Source: Spirochaetales bacterium (GTDB taxonomy: Bacteria; Spirochaetota; Spirochaetia; B11-G9). From it: DNA of 5,374 nt. Shown piece after piece: positions 5,187 through 5,374 of the stretch (positions are counted from its first letter, which is position 1; each line of letters starts with the position of its first letter). The translations under genes and the position numbers were made by a program. Where the stretch lies: assembly GCA_027077185.1 (NCBI GenBank), contig JALTGJ010000027.1, forward strand, positions 1 to 5,374, in the 5' to 3' direction. The notes under the pieces were generated by a model. The model worked only from the letters and a program-made list of their open reading frames with translations, searched no databases and was not told where the DNA came from.

Positions 5187-5192
5187 ATTTTA
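5187..5192 (-). promoter_or_regulatory. Candidate -10 box of the 6S RNA
   Basis: TAAAAT matches TATAAT at five of six bases and would place the transcription start at about 5180, exactly at the predicted 6S 5' end. No good -35 is visible at the right distance. Confidence 0.4.
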
Positions 5193-5196
5193 TTGA

Positions 5197-5231
5197 GGAA
5201 ATTACAAAACTCGAAGAGTTTTACAATTTCC
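5197..5231 (-). other. Sixteen-base-pair stem-loop upstream of 6S RNA
   Basis: On the minus-strand RNA, GGAAATTGTAAAACTC pairs with GAGTTTTGTAATTTCC around a three-base UUC loop. All 16 positions pair, two of them as G-U. The plus-strand RNA would instead have two A-C mismatches, so the helix is complete only in minus-strand RNA. It lies 50 bases after the stop of the unidentified upstream gene. Downstream sequence is A/T-rich but lacks a clean T run, so a terminator role is uncertain. Confidence 0.55.
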
Positions 5232-5239
5232 TGCATTTT

Positions 5240-5293
5240 GAGCCGCTTATAATACCTTATCAGGGCAAACATTTATTGTTATTAAAGCGGCTC
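5240..5293 (-). other. Fourteen-base-pair stem-loop over the upstream gene's stop codon
   Basis: GAGCCGCTTTAATA (5293-5280) pairs with TATTATAAGCGGCTC (5254-5240), 14 pairs with a single bulged base and a 25-base loop. The 5' arm contains the last codons (Glu-Pro-Leu) and TAA stop of the gene ending at 5282. No T run follows on either strand. With the next stem-loop nine bases away, it forms a tandem of long hairpins at the 3' end of that gene. Confidence 0.55.
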
Positions 5294-5374
5294 TATTGTT
5301 CTGTCTATTAAACTGATGATTTCAAGGGTCATCTGTTCAGCTTTAGCTGCATCTCCTTCATCCTGGATTTGCAT
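5282..5374 (-). CDS. C-terminal end of an unidentified protein
   Basis: An open minus-strand frame enters at the right edge and ends with TAA at 5284-5282. The visible 30 residues begin MQIQDEGDAAKAEQM and end with LIDRTIEPL. The tail is acidic then amphipathic, probably helical. The ATG at the edge is probably internal, since no upstream sequence is available to judge a start. I do not recognise the family. Support is that the frame ends exactly in a hairpin-rich spacer and shares the strand of all other genes. Confidence 0.5.
   Translation of the reverse strand: MQIQDEGDAAKAEQMTLEIISLIDRTIEPL

Noticed and set aside
5049..5252. Plus-strand frame of 67 codons
   Set aside because: Antisense to the 6S RNA and a stem-loop; no ribosome site and no recognisable family.

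Overview
The window is AT-rich DNA from a spirochaete, most likely Treponema or a close relative. The evidence is two FlaB-type periplasmic core flagellins that start MIINHNMSA, followed by FlaG and a FliD with the spirochaete-style start MSDISIPGV. Every gene I can support reads on the minus strand, so the biological order runs from high to low coordinates.

Layout in transcription order: the last 30 codons of an unidentified gene (5374-5282); two long stem-loops (5293-5240 and 5231-5197); a probable 6S RNA, ssrS (about 5180-5004), which fills most of what looks like an empty 330-base gap; a sigma70-type promoter lying almost on the start codon of a PilZ-domain gene (4951-4133); a TPR-repeat gene (4105-2993); a sigma28-type promoter and a structured leader of about 175 bases; flaB (2761-1901); a 258-base structured spacer; a second flaB (1642-797); a GC-rich terminator-like hairpin; flaG (692-306); and the 5' end of fliD (272-1, cut by the window edge).

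The genes form a filament-building locus. The two flagellins make the filament core, FliD caps it, FlaG is the usual partner encoded next to FliD, and PilZ suggests input from cyclic di-GMP. The spacers carry much of the interest. Both flaB leaders have a small hairpin presenting A(A)GGA in its loop, 23-25 bases ahead of a GGA-containing Shine-Dalgarno, and the two stems differ by compensating changes. This is what paired CsrA sites on flagellin mRNAs look like. A terminator-like hairpin between the second flaB and flaG, plus a possible sigma28 promoter inside flaG, would let the cell make much flagellin but little cap protein. All regulatory calls come from reading the sequence by eye and were not folded or searched by computer.
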